Positions 6,761-8,376 of a DNA stretch of 8,376 nucleotides are shown here, one piece after another. Each line of letters begins with the position of its first letter. The stretch's first letter is position 1. The notes under the pieces are model-generated. The model saw only the letters and a list, made by a program, of their open reading frames with translations, was not told the DNA's origin and made no database searches. The stretch is from Prevotellaceae bacterium. Its GTDB lineage: Bacteria; Bacteroidota; Bacteroidia; Bacteroidales; Bacteroidaceae. Location of the stretch: contig JAFLUV010000105.1 in assembly GCA_022508635.1 (NCBI GenBank), forward strand, positions 1 to 8,376. Direction: 5' to 3'. A program made the position numbers and the translations under genes.

Positions 6761-7901
6761 CCTTGAATTTCTTCACCAGTTCCTTCTTTTCAACATCCTT
6801 CAAGCCAGTAGCAACGATAATGCTGACACGGTTCTTGTCGTTTTCGGCAAATGGCTGCACGGTGTCGCCGTAATAAGCAGACGTAATGACAGATGCAGGA
6901 ACACCTGCTGCAATAAGAGCCTTCACGGCTTTTTCGCATCGCTGTCTGGAGTACTCCATGTTTATTTTGGGGTTGCCTGTCTGAACGTCGGCGTATGACT
7001 TAATGTCTACCTTGCACTCGCGATGATCCTTCAGGAACGCACCGATGGCTGCCAGCTGCTCTTCCGCCTCGAAATCACTCTCACGAATCTTGTAGAAGAC
7101 TGTCCACGTGGCTGTCCCGTCCTCAACGTGAGGCGTAAACACGGCATCGTCATACCAGATGGTGTCAGTGCGTGTCTCATATACCTCTTCTTCCTTTGCC
7201 TTCTTGGCTCTTTTTGCAGCAAACTTGTAGGCGATGCCAAACTGTGCTGTCATTTGCCAGTCCTCGCTCTTGCTTTGTTTGCTGTTGTAGCTATCCCTCA
7301 GGTTGTTGGCTGCCACTTCCATATTGATACTGACGTGTTTCGAGACGTTCCAGTCAAGTTGCACACCGAAGCGTGCGTTATGGCTGAGACTGTTTTTCTC
7401 GTATGCCACGGACAGCATGCCACTCTGCATGTCCTTTCGGGTATAGGCATCGTTGTTGTCCCATGCACAGTTCAATCCAAGACCGCCTATCAGATAGACA
7501 TTCAGTGGGTAATAGTTCTTCTTTCCCAAAAGCGTAACGAGGTTTACCAACAAGTCCAGGTTGGAGGAAACGTACTTATAGTCGTACTTGAAGTCTTCGG
7601 TGCTGCTGATGCAGCCGCCCTGATTCCACATTCCGTTGAAGTGCAGGCGTGCACCGATAACGGGAGTGAAGAAAGAGCCGAAACTGAAGCTTGCTGTGGG
7701 GGTAACCAGCTTCCAGTTGTTGTAGTCGGTGAGAGTCGTCTGTCCGCCACCTTGCAACCCGAAAAAAAGCTGAGGATAAGTGACATCTTTTTCACCCACT
7801 TGTGCATTTGCCGTTACGGTCATGCACAGCATCATGATGGCTGCTGCACAAAGATTCTTGATATGCTTCATTTGTTTTGGAATTATCTGATAATACTTCA
7901 T
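6732..7901 (-). CDS. OmpA-family outer-membrane protein with signal peptide
   Basis: This protein probably spans the outer membrane and binds peptidoglycan. Counted from the ATG at 7901 it has 389 residues. A signal peptide ends at ANA-Q (cleavage after about residue 33), with a hydrophobic core near 18-30. Residues about 42-228 alternate hydrophobic and polar residues with many Tyr, Gly and Asn (FFGLQGGGQ, VYLIGGLGLN, FGIAYKF), as in a small beta-barrel. A charged linker (RAKKAKEEE, 231-239) leads to the C-terminal OmpA-like domain, about 265-366. There, Asp305 in SYAD and Arg321 in YSRQRC fit the conserved peptidoglycan-binding Asp and Arg. The start is uncertain: the ATG at 7901 overlaps the upstream stop as ATGA, while an internal ATG at 7871 (MKHIKN) gives a more standard signal-peptide length. 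No -7 element is seen just upstream, so it is probably co-transcribed with the upstream gene. Its last 29 bp overlap tilS. Confidence 0.88.
   Translation of the reverse strand: MKYYQIIPKQMKHIKNLCAAAIMMLCMTVTANAQVGEKDVTYPQLFFGLQGGGQTTLTDYNNWKLVTPTASFSFGSFFTPVIGARLHFNGMWNQGGCISSTEDFKYDYKYVSSNLDLLVNLVTLLGKKNYYPLNVYLIGGLGLNCAWDNNDAYTRKDMQSGMLSVAYEKNSLSHNARFGVQLDWNVSKHVSINMEVAANNLRDSYNSKQSKSEDWQMTAQFGIAYKFAAKRAKKAKEEEVYETRTDTIWYDDAVFTPHVEDGTATWTVFYKIRESDFEAEEQLAAIGAFLKDHRECKVDIKSYADVQTGNPKINMEYSRQRCEKAVKALIAAGVPASVITSAYYGDTVQPFAENDKNRVSIIVATGLKDVEKKELVKKFKVKTTEVHRR
7898..7901 (-). promoter_or_regulatory. ATGA stop/start overlap before the OmpA-family gene
   Basis: Read on the minus strand, ATG (7901-7899) and the upstream stop TGA (7900-7898) share ATGA. 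This favours the longer OmpA-family start through coupling. The shorter start at 7871, 30 bases downstream, remains possible because it gives a more typical signal peptide. Confidence 0.55.
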
Positions 7902-8376
7902 TTGTACTGTATCGGATCACGTCTGACGCTCACTTTGTTGTTTACTTTTCCTTTTGGGGGAAGAATGACAAGTCGAAGATGGGGACATGCATAGAACATG
8001 TCTTCACAGAACAATCTCTTTCGCGTGAAGGCGTAATAGGTGTAGTGTCCGTTTTTATATGACACGCTATGTCCTTTTACATCAAGCCGGAATATCACCA
8101 GCCTTTTCCATACAGGCTTGTACTGTTCCAGAAACTCCGCAGTCCAGTAGTCTTTTTGATTGTTGAGTATGAAACTGACGCGTCTCACAGCGCCCTTGCT
8201 AAAGCCAGGAGCATAACGGCCTTGATCATTCATGATTTGTTTCTCAACAGAAGTAAGATTCGCACCATTTAGGCCATAATAGGTTCTGTCTGAGTAGTCA
8301 ATCCTGCTCTCTGATATATGAGGTATTATTTTTTCTTCTGCATTGTGTACTACCAGATAGGGTGTGTCGCTTGATG
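7898..8376 (-). CDS. Unrecognised protein, N-terminus cut by the window edge
   Basis: The minus-strand frame stays open from the right edge of the window to a TGA at 7900-7898, giving about 158 visible codons, and the true start lies outside. An internal ATG at 8233 gives a 111-residue product, but the open frame continues well upstream of it, so I treat the gene as partial. The visible protein begins with a segment like SSDTPYLVVHNAEEKIIPHI, continues with ESRIDYSDRTYYGLNGANLT, and ends in a basic region (PPKGKVNNKVSVRRDPIQYK). It is rich in Tyr, Arg and Lys, with no membrane span and no motif I can name. Its stop overlaps the OmpA-family start in ATGA, so the two genes are probably translated from one message. 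That context hints at an envelope role, but this is inference only. Confidence 0.65.
   Translation of the reverse strand, partial: SSDTPYLVVHNAEEKIIPHISESRIDYSDRTYYGLNGANLTSVEKQIMNDQGRYAPGFSKGAVRRVSFILNNQKDYWTAEFLEQYKPVWKRLVIFRLDVKGHSVSYKNGHYTYYAFTRKRLFCEDMFYACPHLRLVILPPKGKVNNKVSVRRDPIQYK

Noticed and set aside
7023..7994. A 323-codon plus-strand frame opposite the OmpA-family gene
   Set aside because: The minus strand encodes a signal peptide, a barrel and an OmpA-like domain in order. The plus-strand product is Cys/Val/Leu-rich without a recognisable domain, which is typical of a shadow frame.

Overview
The window looks like a chromosomal piece from a Bacteroidota (Bacteroidetes) organism, probably Prevotella or a close relative. 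The evidence is a TAnnTTTG-type -7 promoter element in front of the first large gene, AT-rich gene leaders without a convincing Shine-Dalgarno sequence, and proteins typical of this group, including a signal-peptide OmpA-family barrel protein. The species assignment is inference from style and recalled family resemblance, not from a database search.

Layout. Positions 1-80 hold a tandem array of a 22-bp unit, each carrying the palindrome TATACGTATA. Positions 81-312 are low-GC sequence with a doubtful 65-residue ORF. A -7 promoter element at 320-327 precedes three plus-strand genes that read as one operon: mfd (348-3767, transcription-repair coupling factor), recN (3783-5456, SMC-like DNA repair ATPase) and tilS (5453-6760, tRNA-Ile lysidine synthetase). 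Only 15 bp separate mfd from recN, and recN and tilS share an ATGA stop/start overlap. From the other end, two minus-strand genes run toward this operon: a gene cut by the right edge of the window (7898-8376, unrecognised) and an OmpA-family outer-membrane protein (6732-7901), again joined by an ATGA overlap. tilS and the OmpA gene converge and overlap tail to tail by 29 bp, with no visible terminator between them.

How the genes relate. Mfd and RecN are both genome-maintenance ATPases: Mfd removes stalled RNA polymerase and recruits UvrA, and RecN acts in double-strand-break repair. TilS is an essential decoding function (lysidine at the wobble position of the AUA-reading tRNA-Ile), so its place behind the repair genes ties its expression to theirs. 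The OmpA-type protein probably anchors the outer membrane to peptidoglycan, and its upstream partner is unknown.

I do not see a new defence system, mobile element, CRISPR array, tRNA or rRNA. The core genes look intact and ordinary. The parts that deserve a second look are the palindromic array at the left edge, the unexplained stretch after it, the overlapping convergent gene ends and the unidentified truncated gene at the right edge.
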